Positions 20,706-33,401 of a stretch of DNA of 64,000 bases are shown here, piece by piece. The translations under genes were made by a program, and so were the position numbers. Every line of letters starts with the position of its first letter. Positions within the stretch are counted from its first letter, which is position 1. The stretch is from NCBI GenBank assembly GCA_013076295.1, contig RQOL01000139.1, forward strand, positions 1,736,001 through 1,800,000, read 5' to 3'. The notes under the pieces are model-generated. The model did not search any database, was not told the origin of the DNA, and saw only the letters and a program-made list of their open reading frames with translations. Source of the DNA: Sanderia malayensis (lineage: Eukaryota > Cnidaria > Scyphozoa > Semaeostomeae > Pelagiidae).

Positions 20706-22385
20706 GGCCGACAGCGAAGGGAAAACAAAAAGGCCTATCAAAGGGTTGCACGGCAACAACAGCCTGATGAAACAGTTCAAACACGGTCAGCACAAGGACG
20801 GTCTGCCGTTCCTGTTGACAAATTGCTACAATTGCAACTCCAGCACGGCCACACTCAGCAACCGGCAGTTCACATGCAGCAACCCCAACAAAGAGTGGCT
20901 CGAGTGAACGCCATTCAGTTATTGCCCACACCCAACGCAGCAGGAGGGGAAGGAACGGAAGCTGATCCAAGATGGATGCCACAGCAGCCCTTCCAGTCCT
21001 TCCCGCAACCGCTGCAACAGGCCCACCCAATGCATCCCTACCAATTCATGCAACAACAGATGCATCCATTGCAATTCCTGCAATGGATGAATGCAGCAAG
21101 AGCAATGTCACTTTTGGAAGACGATGCAGAGCACAGACGTTGCTTGCGAGATGCAGTGGTCGTACACATGCCGGCACAGATTAGACAATTGTTTGCAACA
21201 CTCATCCTGTGTCAAACTCCGCGCAACATTGATGCTCTCTTCATAGAATTCCAAGAAGACATGGCAGAAGATTACATCAGACACAATCTGCTGCAGGATC
21301 CAAATGCAACATTCCAGCAGCAACACATCCACATGTGCCTGGCTGACATCCAGAGAAACCTGCAAATTCAAGGAAAATCCCTCAAGCACTTTTGCGAGAT
21401 GCCGCAGCTACCTGCCGACTATGCACAGCCACGACAGGATCTGTGGTTTCAGTTCCAACGATTCAGACTCATTACAAACATGAGAGCTGTTCAAGATGAC
21501 ACTTACCAAGCATTCTCAGACTGGCTTCCCGAATAGGCAATGGAGTAGAACCTGACGATGATCAAGATCAGATCAGCCTCCCACAGCAAATCTGCATCAA
21601 GTCACTTGAAGATCTCATGAACTCCATTTATCCTCAACCGAATCAGCAGATGCACATCTCTTACTGGATCCAAACACCATGTCCGAGCGTTGTTATTTGA
21701 CACCAAAGAACGAGTTCTCACATCACATCAACGAGTTCATTCTGCAAAGACTTCCGACAGCCTGGCAGCAATATCTCAGCATTGACAGAGTCGAGACAGA
21801 TGATCCAGAAGAGGCTGCAGCATATCCAATGGAGTTTCTCAATGCACAAATCCCGGGCGGAATGCCTCTACAGTCACTACAATTGAAGGTATGCACACTA
21901 TATTTGAGCACTTCATTTAAAATTTTCTTGCCTTACTCACTCTATGCTCACTTAATCTCATTTTTCTTTAGTTTGGAGCCACAATCATTTTGCTCAGAAA
22001 CATCAATCCTGCAAAAGCACTATGCAATGGAACACAACTAATTGTGAGAGATTTCAAACGACACATCATAACTGCAGAGATCATCATAACTGAGAACAAG
22101 GGCCAGTGTGTTATGCTTCCAGGCATTACTCTGACCTGCCAAGATTCATCACTGCCGATCTCCATTGCAAGAAAACAATTTCCGGTCCGACTTGCTTGCT
22201 GCCTCACTACCAACAAGGCACATAGACAATCATTGAAATACGTTTGCATTTACTTACCAGACCCTGTTTTCTCCCACGGACAACTGTACGTTGCCATGTC
22301 TAGAGCCAAACCGTTCTCTGGACTCAAGGTGTTAACACCCGGCGGCAACAAAACCACAAACATTTTTTACAAGGAAGTCCTGTGA
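20706..22385 (+). pseudogene. Helitron copy 3, internally deleted RepHel gene
   Basis: After the acceptor the frame reads GRQRRENKKAYQRVARQQQ and a Gln/Pro-rich N-terminus. It jumps directly to the Rep C-terminal segment (SLLEDDAEHRRCLRDAVV, QIRQLFATLILCQTP). A second deletion takes LPADYAQP straight to LWFQFQRFRLITNMRA, skipping Walker A and B. Two frameshifts follow (about 21535 and 21665). The last intron is kept (donor 21889, acceptor at 21971) and the final exon FGATIILLRNINPAKALCNG to YVAMSRAKPFSGLKV is open to 22385. It lacks the HUH motif and the ATPase. It is a distinct subfamily from copies 1 and 2. Confidence 0.8.
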
Positions 22386-22500
22386 GTTCTCCAACAACAT
22401 CACCTCCAACCAGAGAGGGTACGTAAATACACTAACACACCCCTTCACCTCATTTAGAGAGCACGGTTATTCAACGACCATGACTGAGTGTGGCACAAGA

Positions 22501-22705
22501 CCTATGAATGATACCAAACAGCATAGGTAATCCTCATGAATGATACCAAACAGCATAGGCAATCTCCATGAATGATACCAAACAGCATGGGGATAAGAGC
22601 TGTGAATGATACCAAACAGCACAGGCACAAGAGCTGTGAATGATACCAAAGAGCACAGGCACAAGACCTATGAATGATACCAAACAGCATAGGCAAAAAC
22701 CATTC
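22501..22705 (+). repeat. Minisatellite, about 36 bp unit, about six copies
   Basis: The unit contains GAATGATACCAAACAGCATA with variable 10-14 bp between (AGGCAATCTCCAT or GAGCTGT types). It lies just downstream of the copy 3 helicase stop, in the presumed 3' region. Confidence 0.9.
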
Positions 22706-25700
22706 GCTGCAATCAGTCCAGCTCTCACCAACATTCCCCACCACACAATGTCATTCTAACTCCCCAAGCTAACCCAGCATCTACTTCTATACATTCATCC
22801 TTTACTAATATTGCTTTATCTAACCCATAGATATCATTATTTTACATAATATAATCTACAATTTTCCATGAGTTATACTTTGCCATGTACCTTGATGTTG
22901 CCTACGGGAACATGGATTTCCTTTTGTCTCTGTGAAAGCTGTCTACACCCCCTCCATTCATGAAAAATCAAGTTACTGTGTACAATCTTCGCAAAATATT
23001 CTACCAATATATACAAGTTTTGTGTCATTTACTACCACCATGGCAGCTTTCACAAAAAAGGAAAACTCAAACAATGGATGCTCCTTGACGTGGTGTTTGA
23101 GTTTTTTACTAATGCATCCGGCAACACCCCTAATTTTTTTCTACAGCCTGAATCTATAATCGCACACAGAACAGCCCACATCAACAGGATTTTCATATAT
23201 ATCCATGCACATAGCAACACAATTTCTCAGGTACGTTAAAATTTACTGAAATATTTCATCCCCTCTTATGTATGCATCTTGCGGTCAAAACTGTATAATA
23301 TATAATAAACATCCTTTCTTGCATGTAGAAACCTTCCACACACTCAATTACCGTTTACCATGGAAATAAAAGATAATCAAGAATTCAATTCAATTGTTGG
23401 TTTTTCAATTATATACCATTGACTTTCATTTTCTACAGTCCGAACGAGGCTTGCCCTCCACATGCCATCTCACCCTCCAATGGCCGACATTTTTTCCAAC
23501 TTGATACATCGAAACCCTGTGACCTCCACCCTTGGATACATGAAAAGGCCTACTTGCACAAAAGAAGAACACTTAATTCATAAAATAGTGGTAACATTGT
23601 AAAGTCAATCATAACTGTTTACTAAAATGAACATAACCTAACACTTTCCAGATTAGATTGTTTCTTTGAGGTTTTTAACAAAAAGCATCAATTTAATTTG
23701 ACTTTCAAAAGTGAAATTCTACCTGTGGTGGAGTATTCGCTCTTTCGTTGCAGGGCTGCCGGCAGACAAATCAGCACTCACTTTGCTTCGCACTCACGGC
23801 TTTCACACAAATACTCTTAGACACCAATTTCAGTTTGTAAAACTTAAAGTTGAATTTAATTGCATTGTCAGTCTACCTGGAACAATCGCACATCCTCTTT
23901 ACTTTCCGTATGTGCACACTCAGCCACTGCGCAAGAACATTTTCCTCAAGTTATTATTTCAAGACAAAGATAAACACCATCATACGCTTTTATTAATATT
24001 TTATCTTAAATTGAATATATATTTTGCTATTCTATTTTTTTTCCTTTTTTTCTTTGCTCTTTTCTTCCTTTCTTCCCTTTCTTTGCTCTCCCCTCTCTTT
24101 CTCCCAACAACATATGTATGTGCACCTCAGTTTCTTTTCTAATAACAAAACATCCATCAAAGTCTTAATAATTCATCACAGCAAAGCAGTTTCTATAATA
24201 AAAATAGTACGCAGTAATATTCAGTTACATACCCCACTTCCGCAACATCTTTCCTTCACCATCTCTAAGGGTGAATTTCAATTTTTCCTCCTTTGCGACC
24301 TTCTTCGCAATTTGCCACTTCAGGCCACGCATCCCCTTGCTCTTATCCCATTCAACAACCTACAATAGACAGCAACATCAATTCATTATATAAAAAACTA
24401 AACCAATGCTTAAGTCCAAATATCTTCACAGTTGTCCACCTAACTATTCACTTTACATACATCAAATGAGTACATACTTCTCTCTTCTTTGTAAATAATG
24501 GCTACATTTAATTTCGCCATTTTTCCTTTAACTTCAATTCTTCGTACAATCGCAATGAAGGTTTTGATGTTGCCCTCCAAGCTTATAAGTCTTTCACCTA
24601 ACCACACCTGCAGAAATAGGTTCTCCCAAGTGGGGAATGATGCCGCAAAAACAAGTTGACTTTGAAAAGAATTCTAACAGCTGTTTTTAAGGTGTGACTT
24701 CCAAACTTGTATTGTCTAATTTTGCTCTTTTTGGAAAGTGCCACATGGGAAGTCTGTAATAATTGATGTTCAAAGCCGAAAAAAAACAACTTCATTGTGT
24801 TGGGCGCAAAAAAATTTAATCCCTACAATTTGAAAATGTCCACCTACTTTCCCTGAATTATGCCGTAGGTTTTCCCTACAACCTACAAACTTCTAAAAAT
24901 CCTCAAAATAGGTAGAAATCCCTACGCGTGGCAACACTGAATGAAATGAAATATTCGATTGGATTGTGATTTCCAGAACAAAGAGAGCCTGTCAGTAAAT
25001 GTCTAAGAATATAAATAACACGAAGGTGTGTAGCAAGTAACAATGGAAGTAAATAAGGAATCACAACAATGACTCATGGTGTCAAATAAGTTCAACAGCA
25101 CCCTTCCAGCAACCAAAATAACATGAAATCAAGAAATATCATAATAACATGATAAGATTCAATATTTCTTCAAAATTTCCCTACAATATATATTTCCTTT
25201 AAAATTTCCTTAAACGTGCTAAATTTTCTGAATTTCCCTGAATTATCCCCTAGGTTTTCCCTACAACCTACAAACTTCTAAAAATCCCCATGATAGGTAA
25301 GAAATCCCTACGCGTCGCAACAATGAATGAACTGAAACATTCGATTGGAGTCAACATTACATACAGCGCCAACCCGATCTAATACACCCCAGGTTCCCCA
25401 ATTGTTAAAATGCTATTTTCAACATCTTCTTCATAAATAATATAACCGTGTTGCATTTCTAACACTATCACATCCTATTTTTTCTTTCCATTCTTTTTAA
25501 GGGACAATGAACTTGCTCCTGGAGATACAACCATGGCGCTTCAATACAATATTTTCATACATTTATGGTCTTTATTGTTCAACGTCATCAGATACGTTTT
25601 CTACACAATTTCCTTTTCGCTTTCCTTGGAACTTGAGTTTTTTCTCAGCTCAAACAGCTGCTGTAAAGCGGTAAAGGTGTCAGCATCAAAGGCGGGCGCC

Positions 25701-26100
25701 TTTGATTCGGACATTTACAACTTAATCAACCCCTTTACAATTGCTTACCTTTACAATTAATCAACCCCAAATACACAACAACAAGCAAATGCGAAAACCA
25801 GTAAAACCAGTTTTCTGCAACTCTATAAATCAACACTGCCAGCATCAACCACTCTCACAAACACTAGAACACAACAAGGAACGTCAAAGCCACGAGAAAA
25901 AACACACGAATAAACCAAGGTAATTCAAACTCATTCTGTATGCCTTTCATTTTTCAGTTTTCTCAATTAAACACATTTGTTATTTTCATTCTGACACAAC
26001 TGTTTCTACAATTCTAGCATACAACACATTTTTAGATTTGCGAGCTTCACAGCAAGCTTCACAGGGAATTTTAACCAAGCTATTCAATCATAAAAAGGTC
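22706..26100. other. Non-coding, Helitron 3' region and AT-rich sequence
   Basis: 22870-22950 (ACTTTGCCATG ... TCTCTGTGAAA) matches the conserved 3' segment of the other Helitrons. A C/T-rich tract runs about 24025-24110. Two diverged direct repeats of about 115 bp lie at 24849-24962 and 25233-25348 (TTTTCCCTACAACCTACAAA and CCCTACGCGT). A short palindrome (ATCAAAGGCG and complement) is near 25686-25707. I recognise no gene. Confidence 0.5.
24849..25348 (+). repeat. Diverged direct repeat pair
   Basis: 24849-24962 and 25233-25348 share TTCCCTGAATTAT, TTTTCCCTACAACCTACAAA, CTTCTAAAAATCC, CCCTACGCGT and an ATTCGATTGGA end. They are separated by about 270 bp of unrelated AT-rich DNA. Confidence 0.75.
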
Positions 26101-27049
26101 ATAGGCCGTCGCCTGTGGCTTTCTATCTTGCTTTAAAATGGACTTCCGTTGCACATATCGCAAGACTAAGAAATTTTCATGCAGAAACGTAGTTTGCGAT
26201 GTAGCTAATAAGATGCAAAAAACCCCCATTCGTAAGTGTGCACAATAGCGTGAAATTGGGGGGCTAAGTTACGACTCAAATGATGACGTCATCTATTTTC
26301 TAAAATAATGAATATATCGCCTCACATACTCAAAAGTAACAGAAAATGCATATTATACTTTTCTCTTTCACTAATTAATCATGTTTAGCAAAAGAATTAC
26401 ACCAGGTTAGTATTTATGGGGGCTGGGAACACAAAAGCTTTCATGTAGCTGCGGAGGAGCATTTGGTAAAACAGAAGTTATATGGATAACTTATTACGGG
26501 CTTCGCTGCTAATTTTTCATAAAATCCCACATTAAAACTCAAATCCACACCTTATTTCAAATAATAACCCGTCCAATTCCAGTGATGTAGCAAAAGGGGG
26601 CACTTGCCCCCGGAGCCCTGGGTTTAAATGGGCACAAAATCTCCAAATTTTCCAAAAATCTTCTTTATCTGGGTGGATTTTCAGATTTATTATATAATAT
26701 AAAAAAATGTCCGGAAAAGTTGTCAATTTGGGCGAATGGATAGGACAAGCTGCGATTATATGATTTCTATGGAGGCGCAGGGCCGTGGAGAGACGACCTG
26801 GGCCCCTGAGCGAAGCGGAGGGATGGGCCCTATAGCGCCGTAGGCAAAAAATTTTTGGGTACCACGCCCTTTTACAGTGGACCACCCCTTTTACAATAAA
26901 CCACACCCTTCAAACCACTGCTTTTTTCTTCAATGCTATTCAATGCTTTTCAGTCACTATTCAGTCACTAAGTTTTGCAATTGTGCAGCAGCCATAGTAT
27001 TGATTCTACATAAACTGCAAGGATAAAGTAATTTAGAATTGGGATGCGA

Positions 27050-27757
27050 CTATCTGGCTATTGTTGCAAAGATACAATATTTAACATAGTTTCCTGCTGT
27101 AATGGTTGACGATACTTGAAACAGTAGCTTGCGAGCTTTCATGTTTGCGAAGTCGTTTATGATGTCCTTAAAATCAAGAGTTTTTGCAATGTCACTTTCA
27201 ATGCTCAACACTGCAAGATCTGTCAGCTTTTCCTGAGTCAACGTGCTTTGCAAAAAGTTTTTTATCAGCTTGAGTTTGCTGAAGAAGCGCTCTGCTGATG
27301 CAACTGTCACAGACAACGTACAAAATATTCTGAGGGCAGTGCGAACATTGTAGAATATTTCTTCCAGGTGAAACCTCGCTATCTGGTTCAGAAGCGCGTG
27401 AGGATTCAGTGCTTTCTCCCCAAAACTTGTAATATCCACGGTTTTCATGTGCACTACTTCTTCTTCGAGTACCACTGGACTGCTGTCATGTCCGTACCTT
27501 TTGCCAAATTTAACGCGCGCATCGTGAATTGCTTCGTCAGAAAGCTCCAGATATTGCCAAAGAAAAGAGAAAAGCTCATTGATGTGATATGCAGCTTCAT
27601 AGCGTGTTGTTATTCCTGCAAGAATCAGTTCTATAGAAATGTAAAATACTTCACGTTTGAAAGCACTTCCATGAATGCTTGACTGGCTGTCTTCAGGATC
27701 CTCAAGTAATGAGCGCTTATGTTTGCGCTCTGTTAGAAATTCAGCAGAAATGCTCAT
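27050..27757 (-). pseudogene. hAT transposase C-terminal (dimerisation) domain, ZMYM1-like
   Basis: Open for 235 codons. The C-terminal half has the hAT dimerisation signature: NVRTALRIFCTLSVTVASAE, RFFSKLKLIKNFLQSTLTQE, then KLTDLAVLSIE. In the typical protein this follows a TTF zinc finger and the RNase H-like catalytic core, both missing here. Upstream residues (ELSDEAIHDARVKFGKRYG) match the inverted fragment at 27903-28040. It is a fragment, not a full gene. Confidence 0.8.
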
Positions 27758-27902
27758 GGCAGTGGCAACTAAAATGCCCTCGTCGACAATTTGAAGCCAT
27801 TTCTCGCGGAGTTGCTTCAGGTCGGCGACAAGCCTCTAGAGATCGGCAACTTCAACATCTATAGTTGCTTTTCTTGCTTGCATCACCTGGTTCCTTTGAA
27901 AG

Positions 27903-28040
27903 GTGGAGCTTTCTGATGAAGTATTTCACGATGCGTGCGTTAAATTTGGCAAAAGATACGGAGATGAAATAAGTAAAATGGCGCTCGAAGAAGAATTATT
28001 GCACATGAAAATAAAAAAATTAGGCAGACAGAATTTACCG
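27903..28040 (+). pseudogene. Inverted duplicate fragment of the hAT transposase
   Basis: The frame VELSDEVFHDACVKFGKRYG, then EEELLHMK, is homologous to part of the minus-strand ORF at 27050-27757 but on the opposite strand. So the hAT derivative contains two oppositely oriented pieces of transposase. Confidence 0.75.
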
Positions 28041-29115
28041 AACCCTTCAGGGCCCGGGCCCTGGACCTACCACCCCCTCTAACCCCCCTCTCTACGCTCC
28101 TGTGGAAGCGCCAAAATAATGTTTACCCCCGGGGCTGACTATGCTCTCTACGCCCCTTGCAGCGGGTACCACTAAACTGTGAGCGAAAGTAGTAGAGTGT
28201 TGGGAGCCAGAGTTCCATGGAATCCAGGTTACCCTATTACCCGGCATATAAGTGGCATTAATACTGTAGAAGTAACTCTGCCCGAAAATCTTACCAGATC
28301 TCAACTGGACGCCTCTGGGGACAGCTTGCTTTACTAGCTTTTATTACAATTCCCATACTTAGTACCTTGCCAATCCATTCGCCCAAATTGACAATTTTTT
28401 CGGAATTTTCTTTACATTGTATAATAAATCTAGAAAATCCACCCAGATGAAGAAGATTTTTGGAAAATTTGGAGATTTTGTGCCCATTTGAACCCAGCGC
28501 TCTGGGGGCAAGTGCCCCCTTTTGCTACATCACTGGAATTGGACGGGTTATTATATTAAATAAGGTGTGGATTTGAGTTTTAATGTGGGCTTTTATGAAA
28601 AATTAGCAGCGAAGGCCGTGATAAATTATCCATATAACTTCTGTTTTACCAAATGCTCCTCCGCAGCTACATGAAAGCTTTTGTGTTCCCAGCCCCCATA
28701 AATACTAACCTGGTGTAAGGCTTTTGCTAAACATCATTAATTAATGAAAGAGAAAAGTATAATATGCATTTTCTGTCACTTTTGAGTATTTGAGGCGATA
28801 TATTCATTATTTTAGAAAATTGATGACGTCATCATTTGAGTCGTAACTTTGCCCCCCGATTTCACGCTATTGTGCACACTTACGAATGGGAGGTTTTTTG
28901 CATCTTATTAGCTACATCGTAAACTACGTTTCTGCATGAAAATTTCTTAGTCTTGCGATATGTGCAACGGAAGTGCAAGATAGCAAGGGACAGGCGACGG
29001 CCTATCAGTTAAACTTTTACATTTTACGTGGCATTTTTATTTTATCATTACTTTCATTATTTGTATTTCATTATATTATTAAATACATTCTGACACGCTT
29101 TTCTAACATTTTCAG

Positions 29116-29467
29116 CATGGAGAAGGATTTAAACACCATCGTAAAAACATCGCGAGACACAGTTGCACGTTTAGACCAAACGTGCGGCTTCATCGACAGA
29201 AATACACAACTGGCAAACCACTGCTATCAAAAAATTCGGAATTTGAACCGGGTAACAAAGGCCAGAGTAAAAGAGGGAATCGCCAGAGCGAAATATAGCG
29301 AGAAAATAGCAATGGAATTGTTAGAGAAACACTTCCAGCAAAAAATAGAACTATCACTCCAAGAAGATGACTTCGACGTCAGCATGTTGCCACCAGACGA
29401 AATGCAGCCACAACAAGAACAACCACACCCGACTGAACTTCAAAAAATGATGAGTCCCAACCACAGG
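29116..29467 (+). CDS. Exon-like ORF, unknown charged protein
   Basis: An acceptor-like TTTCTAACATTTTCAG precedes the ATG at 29117, and CACAG|GTAAAC makes a donor near 29467. The encoded about 117 residues start MEKDLNTIVKTSRDTVARLD. They are rich in Lys, Arg and Glu, probably helical, with an acidic then Gln/Pro-rich tail (PPDEMQPQQEQPHPTELQ). The family is not recognised. Composition resembles N-terminal regions of the Helitron proteins here, but I see no sequence match. The frame is also open upstream into the foldback arm, which I discount. Confidence 0.4.
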
Positions 29468-29856
29468 TAAACGATGACGAACCTAACGATCACAACAGCA
29501 CAGAATAACAGATACATAACAACAACTAACTAACAGCAACTACAACTAACAGGCACCAAAACCTCTAACAGCACAGCAAAATACATTTTCCTTATACCGC
29601 CAATATGTTGACGTCGAAGTCACAATCATTTAATCAAACTTATTGCTGTTATTTTTACTACATATGTGTATTTACTATATCCCTAACATAATTTTCATAA
29701 TTATTCTAATTATTATCTGTTATTGTTATTTCCAATTGTTATTTAATACTTTCCAATTTTATAATTTTATTTATTTCCTCAATTATACACTTACACCGAA
29801 AGTCAGTTTTATCTATCGAACGTCTGCTCTAAATACGCCAACAGCTCGCCATTTCT
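29468..29856. other. AT-rich non-coding stretch
   Basis: ACAACA-rich, then strongly AT-rich (29640-29800). No feature recognised. Confidence 0.4.
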
Positions 29857-30060
29857 CTCAGATCAAAGGCCAAAACAAAAGAAGCCCACTGCATGTTTGT
29901 TTAAGATCGCTGTTCAACTCAGATCGAAGGCCAAACAATAACGACCCACCACACTTTTGTTGAAGATCGCTATTCAACTCAAATCGAAGGCCAAACAACA
30001 GAAAACCACCCCAATTTTGTTGAAGATCGCTGTTCCACTCACATCGAAGGCCAACACACT
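29857..30060 (+). repeat. Minisatellite, about 60 bp unit, three to four copies
   Basis: The unit contains AGATCGCTGTTCAACTCA, then ATCGAAGGCCAAACAA, and a CCAC..TTTTGTTGA segment. The spacing is regular but the units are diverged. Confidence 0.85.
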
Positions 30061-30295
30061 AGGGAGGTGGTGCGCGCCAGCCTTCCTAGTCTCTCTCCAT
30101 AAGTCTCGAAACTCTTCTAAAGACCTGGATTGGACCGTAACAACCGAAGACAAAACAGTACAATGAACAAAACTCATATGATTCCATAGAATTATTGTTT
30201 AACAGTTGCCAACAATTTGTTAAATAACAAATGAACTAACCAATTGTCAACATAAGTTTTATTTTCAAAATGGACATCCTGCTCTTTCAGAGATA

Positions 30296-30868
30296 GGCCT
30301 TCACAACCCGATTCTTAATCATCACTGCCGCCGGACCGAGCTCTGGGTCTTCTTGCAAGAGGTTCTTGATGATGACTCTGTGCATCTTATGGCAGAAAAT
30401 CGAAGTGCATTTCTTAAAAGGGGGCACATTTTGGTAATCATCGGTGGTGGTATAACAGGCAACATTCAAATTAATGACACCCATTGTCATGCCCCCTTGA
30501 AAGCTTTCTATCGGGAAGAAGAAGTGAAGTTAATGCTTCAGCAATTGCAAGATAATCCTAACAAAATACCTTCTCCATCGCGAAATGAAATGATAGCAAT
30601 GCTTGTAAAGTCCTGGAAACAGTTGGAAATTAATGTGGAACAAGGGTTCAAGTCCTTGTTTGTGACGAATGCATTAGATGGAAGTGAAGATTTTCTTGTT
30701 TCGCACAAGTTATTTTCTTTAATCGGATCTGAAATGATTCAGTTTCAGTATCAGCTTTCGACTCAAAGGCCCATCAAATCATTGGAAGAAGTTATTCACA
30801 GATTGATTCCTGCTAAAGGCATTCGTAGACGTAATGTTGAAGGTACAGAATTGCTAGATTGTGCTTAG
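30296..30868 (+). pseudogene. DDE_1/pogo-like transposase C-terminal fragment
   Basis: Open from 30297 to the stop at 30866. GHILVIIGGGITGNIQINDT, then HCHAPLKAFYREEE, matches the post-catalytic segment (G.TG..QP.D...N..FK..YR) of pogo/Tigger-like transposases as found in many invertebrate proteins. KSLFVTNALDGSEDFLVSHK follows. The catalytic D..D residues and the N-terminal helix-turn-helix are absent. The frame has a stop just upstream (30294). Family assignment is from memory of the motif. Confidence 0.6.
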
Positions 30869-31046
30869 TGTGCTTAGAAGATTTGGTGTGCAAGTTACCC
30901 GAGCCCACAATAATTCCTGTCGGCAAAAACCGTTTGTTTTATCAATTTTCTTAACTTGTGAACTTTTCCCATCAATTTTTGTTCTGTTGTCATGACTTTC
31001 ATATTAATAAGACTGATGTTAAATGCATTTATCAGTTTATCATTTA

Positions 31047-31180
31047 TCCCCCACAAATTGAGACCCCGCGGCAATTAATTTTCAACAAAAATCCAACCCC
31101 CCACTAATTGGGACCCCCCAGCAATTAATTTTCAACAAAAATTCCAACCGCCCTGCTAATTGGGACCCCCAGCAATTAGG
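31047..31180 (+). repeat. Tandem repeat, about 55 bp unit
   Basis: Two and a half units around AGCAATTAATTTTCAACAAA and CTAATTGGGACCCCC. Confidence 0.85.
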
Positions 31181-33401
31181 GACCTAAGAGTATGTATATT
31201 AGTCAAATTTAGGTTAACTTAGAATTTACATTTATTAGCTTTTTATTAATCTCGTCAAAAAAATTATTGTGCTTTCAAAGGTCTATGGCCATGATGTGAT
31301 CCATTTTTGCATAGTCACCAATACGAACGAGGCTAATTTTTTCAAAACGAGACTAATCTGTCAAACTCGATTCTTGCACCCCCGAAAGTGTGCTGTACTA
31401 CTGGAAGAATAAGCAAAAGCGAATTTCTCGCACTTTTCTGAGAACATCCGCGCAAAGCATGCTGGTATACTAGGGCAGCCATAGGACAAGGCAACTTTTA
31501 AATTTGAAAACGATATTTATTTTACTTTTCGTCAACAAGAAAGTTTCATTTTATTTTTATCTTTCATTTTTTTACAGTGACTATTTATTTTCATTTTTCA
31601 TTTAATTTTTTTATTTGCTTAATTCATTAATTTATTAATTGATTTCAAATTACCTCCTTGTCAATTTATTTTCATTTATTTTTATTTTATGTGAAAAAAA
31701 TTTCTTTCACTTGATTTAAAATTACGGACAAATTCATTTCAGTTCATTTTCATTTCAAATTTGCTGACAATTGATAAAAATTATTTGATTGAGAAACTTT
31801 TTACAGCATGGGGATTGAGTTGTGGTCAAAATATAGGCAAGGAGTTTTTGAAGAAGAACTTGTCATCAAAAATCAACACAGAAGCATTTTATCACTTCAG
31901 GAAACAGGATAAAACTTTGTTGCTTTGTTGCTACTGCTTTGAGGATCTCCATAAATGGCCTGAAAACAATAAAAATGTCAAGTTAGCTATTTTTGACTCG
32001 CAAAGCACATGCGCAAGCGAGTAGATGTTGGTGAGTGGGGGAAAATGTTGTGTTCTGCGTCTGTGTCAGTGTCTGTGTTTCTGTTTACTTTGCCCATATA
32101 AGGTATGTGCCTCAGATTCAAACGTTCACTTTTGATTTGAAGTGAGGCTACCAAGTATGATATCACTTTGCAAGTTTTTTATTGGATAAAATGTCCATTT
32201 GTTGAAACAACAAGCAACATGACGTACCATACTAGATGCTGGGCACGCTGTGGCAGGGCAAGACCACGATCACGATCACGCACTGAGACCGGGAGCATTT
32301 TTGACTTGTTGTTGGAAGCACCAGGTGAAAAGAAGAAAGTTTTCCGGCAGTATGCTTATGCAACTAACACAACAATTATAGTATTTCATTTTTGGTTTGG
32401 AAAGTGAAACAAGGTCGAAAACTGAAGTTAAAATGTTTGCTGGGTCTCAAAACAAATGTTTTTTGAATTTGCTGCATTCAATCCTGAAAATTAAATCCCG
32501 GGTATTTAGTTTTGCTCAAGCTCAACTTTTAGGCTCGCAAGTTTCACTTGAACTTGATATTACTTTCTTCACTTTCTGGATAATACAGTGAAATCAAAGC
32601 GACCTGTCGCAATGTCGCCTCAATGTTCCTTTGATTTCCGTCCTTCATGGACCTAAATCTGGTTATACGAAACAAAGAGCACTGAATATGTTGTTCATTT
32701 TTTACTTTTTTTAAATTTTCAACTTTTCTTTGCAAAAAATGCAAAAACATTCCTGAGCATGCACATCGATGCAATTTGCAAAGCTACAAGTTGTTCAAAA
32801 AGCTGTAGTGTCCTTAGAATTTGTAAAGAGCTTGCTCTAAATTTTTTATTTTGGATTTTTTTTGTTTAGGCTTGAAAGATCCTGGTAGATCAGGCCATGG
32901 CTCCAATGTTGATGTTGCAGGTAATTTAAAAATTTCACAGCCCTATTTGGCGGGAAGTCCTTCCAGAAAATAATACTTTTAATCCTTGAGGAAATCCATC
33001 ATTTCCATATTGCTTGATGGAAAACTCCCCTCAATCACCAGCTGTATTAGGCCTATGTGAAAGTTAATGGGTATTTCTAGCTTGGCTTGCGTACTATTCA
33101 TTCAACTGTTTTCCATGTTCCTCCCGAATATTGATGTATCAAGGTTTGAAAAAATATATGCCACAATAATACCATTTTTTCAAAAATGTTTTCCAAATGT
33201 TTCGTAATAGTGAAAACAACAAAAGCAATGCATCTCTTTGTACTAAAATCCCAAAAATGAATATCGTTCTGTGTATGAAAATCACAAGAAATTGAAAAAG
33301 CCATCCAAAACTGTAAAAAGTATGGAAATTAATACCCTTCCTGATGAAATATGCACAATGCTCCGCTTGGCCTCATTCTCGCCTCACATTGTTAACAGAT
33401 A
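31181..33401 (+). other. AT-rich region with one exon-like island
   Basis: 31500-31760 is T-rich simple sequence. At 32870-32920, GTTTAG|GCTTGAAAGATCC through GATGTTGCAG|GTAATTT looks like a 51-bp exon with both splice sites, encoding a short Gly-rich stretch (LKDPGRSGHGSNVDVA). An 87-codon ORF at 31761-32024 is unrecognised. None is secure. This is the most likely place for a host-gene exon, but with one exon I cannot name it. Confidence 0.3.

Larger units (their letters stand above)
26778..28102 (-). mobile_element. hAT transposon derivative with 8-bp target duplication
   Basis: Ends CAGGGCCGTGGAGAG (left) and, complemented on the right, CAGGAGCGTAGAGAG are hAT-type termini. The flanks TGGAGGCG (26770-26777) and TGGAAGCG (28103-28110) form an 8-bp duplication with one mismatch, as expected for hAT. 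Inside are a minus-strand transposase C-terminus and a plus-strand copy of part of it. Confidence 0.8.
26101..29005. mobile_element. Foldback-type element with about 640 bp inverted arms
   Basis: Left arm 26101-26742 and right arm 28371-29005 are inverted copies, starting at ATAGGCCGTCGCC and running through TGATGACGTCATC, the GGGGGCTGGGAACACAAAAG block and CAGTGATGTAGCAAAAGGGG (a hAT-style terminus at 26580 and 28535). Small indels distinguish the arms. No target duplication is visible at the outer ends. The loop carries a separate hAT derivative. Because the sequence outside the CAGTG motif is also inverted, this is either a long-TIR element or an inverted duplication of one hAT end with its flank. 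Confidence 0.8.

Noticed and set aside
22501..22705. Regularly spaced repeats resembling a CRISPR array
   Set aside because: The spacer-like parts are variants of each other, there are no cas genes, and the DNA is eukaryotic. It is a minisatellite. The same holds for 29857-30060 and 42140-42385.
23711..24368. 143- and 114-codon hydrophobic ORFs resembling membrane proteins
   Set aside because: They read through a C/T-rich simple tract in two frames, which produces Phe/Leu/Ser runs.
26532..26906. 124-codon minus-strand ORF in the foldback arm
   Set aside because: Runs across the arm, the loop and the hAT terminus, so it is not a coherent coding unit.
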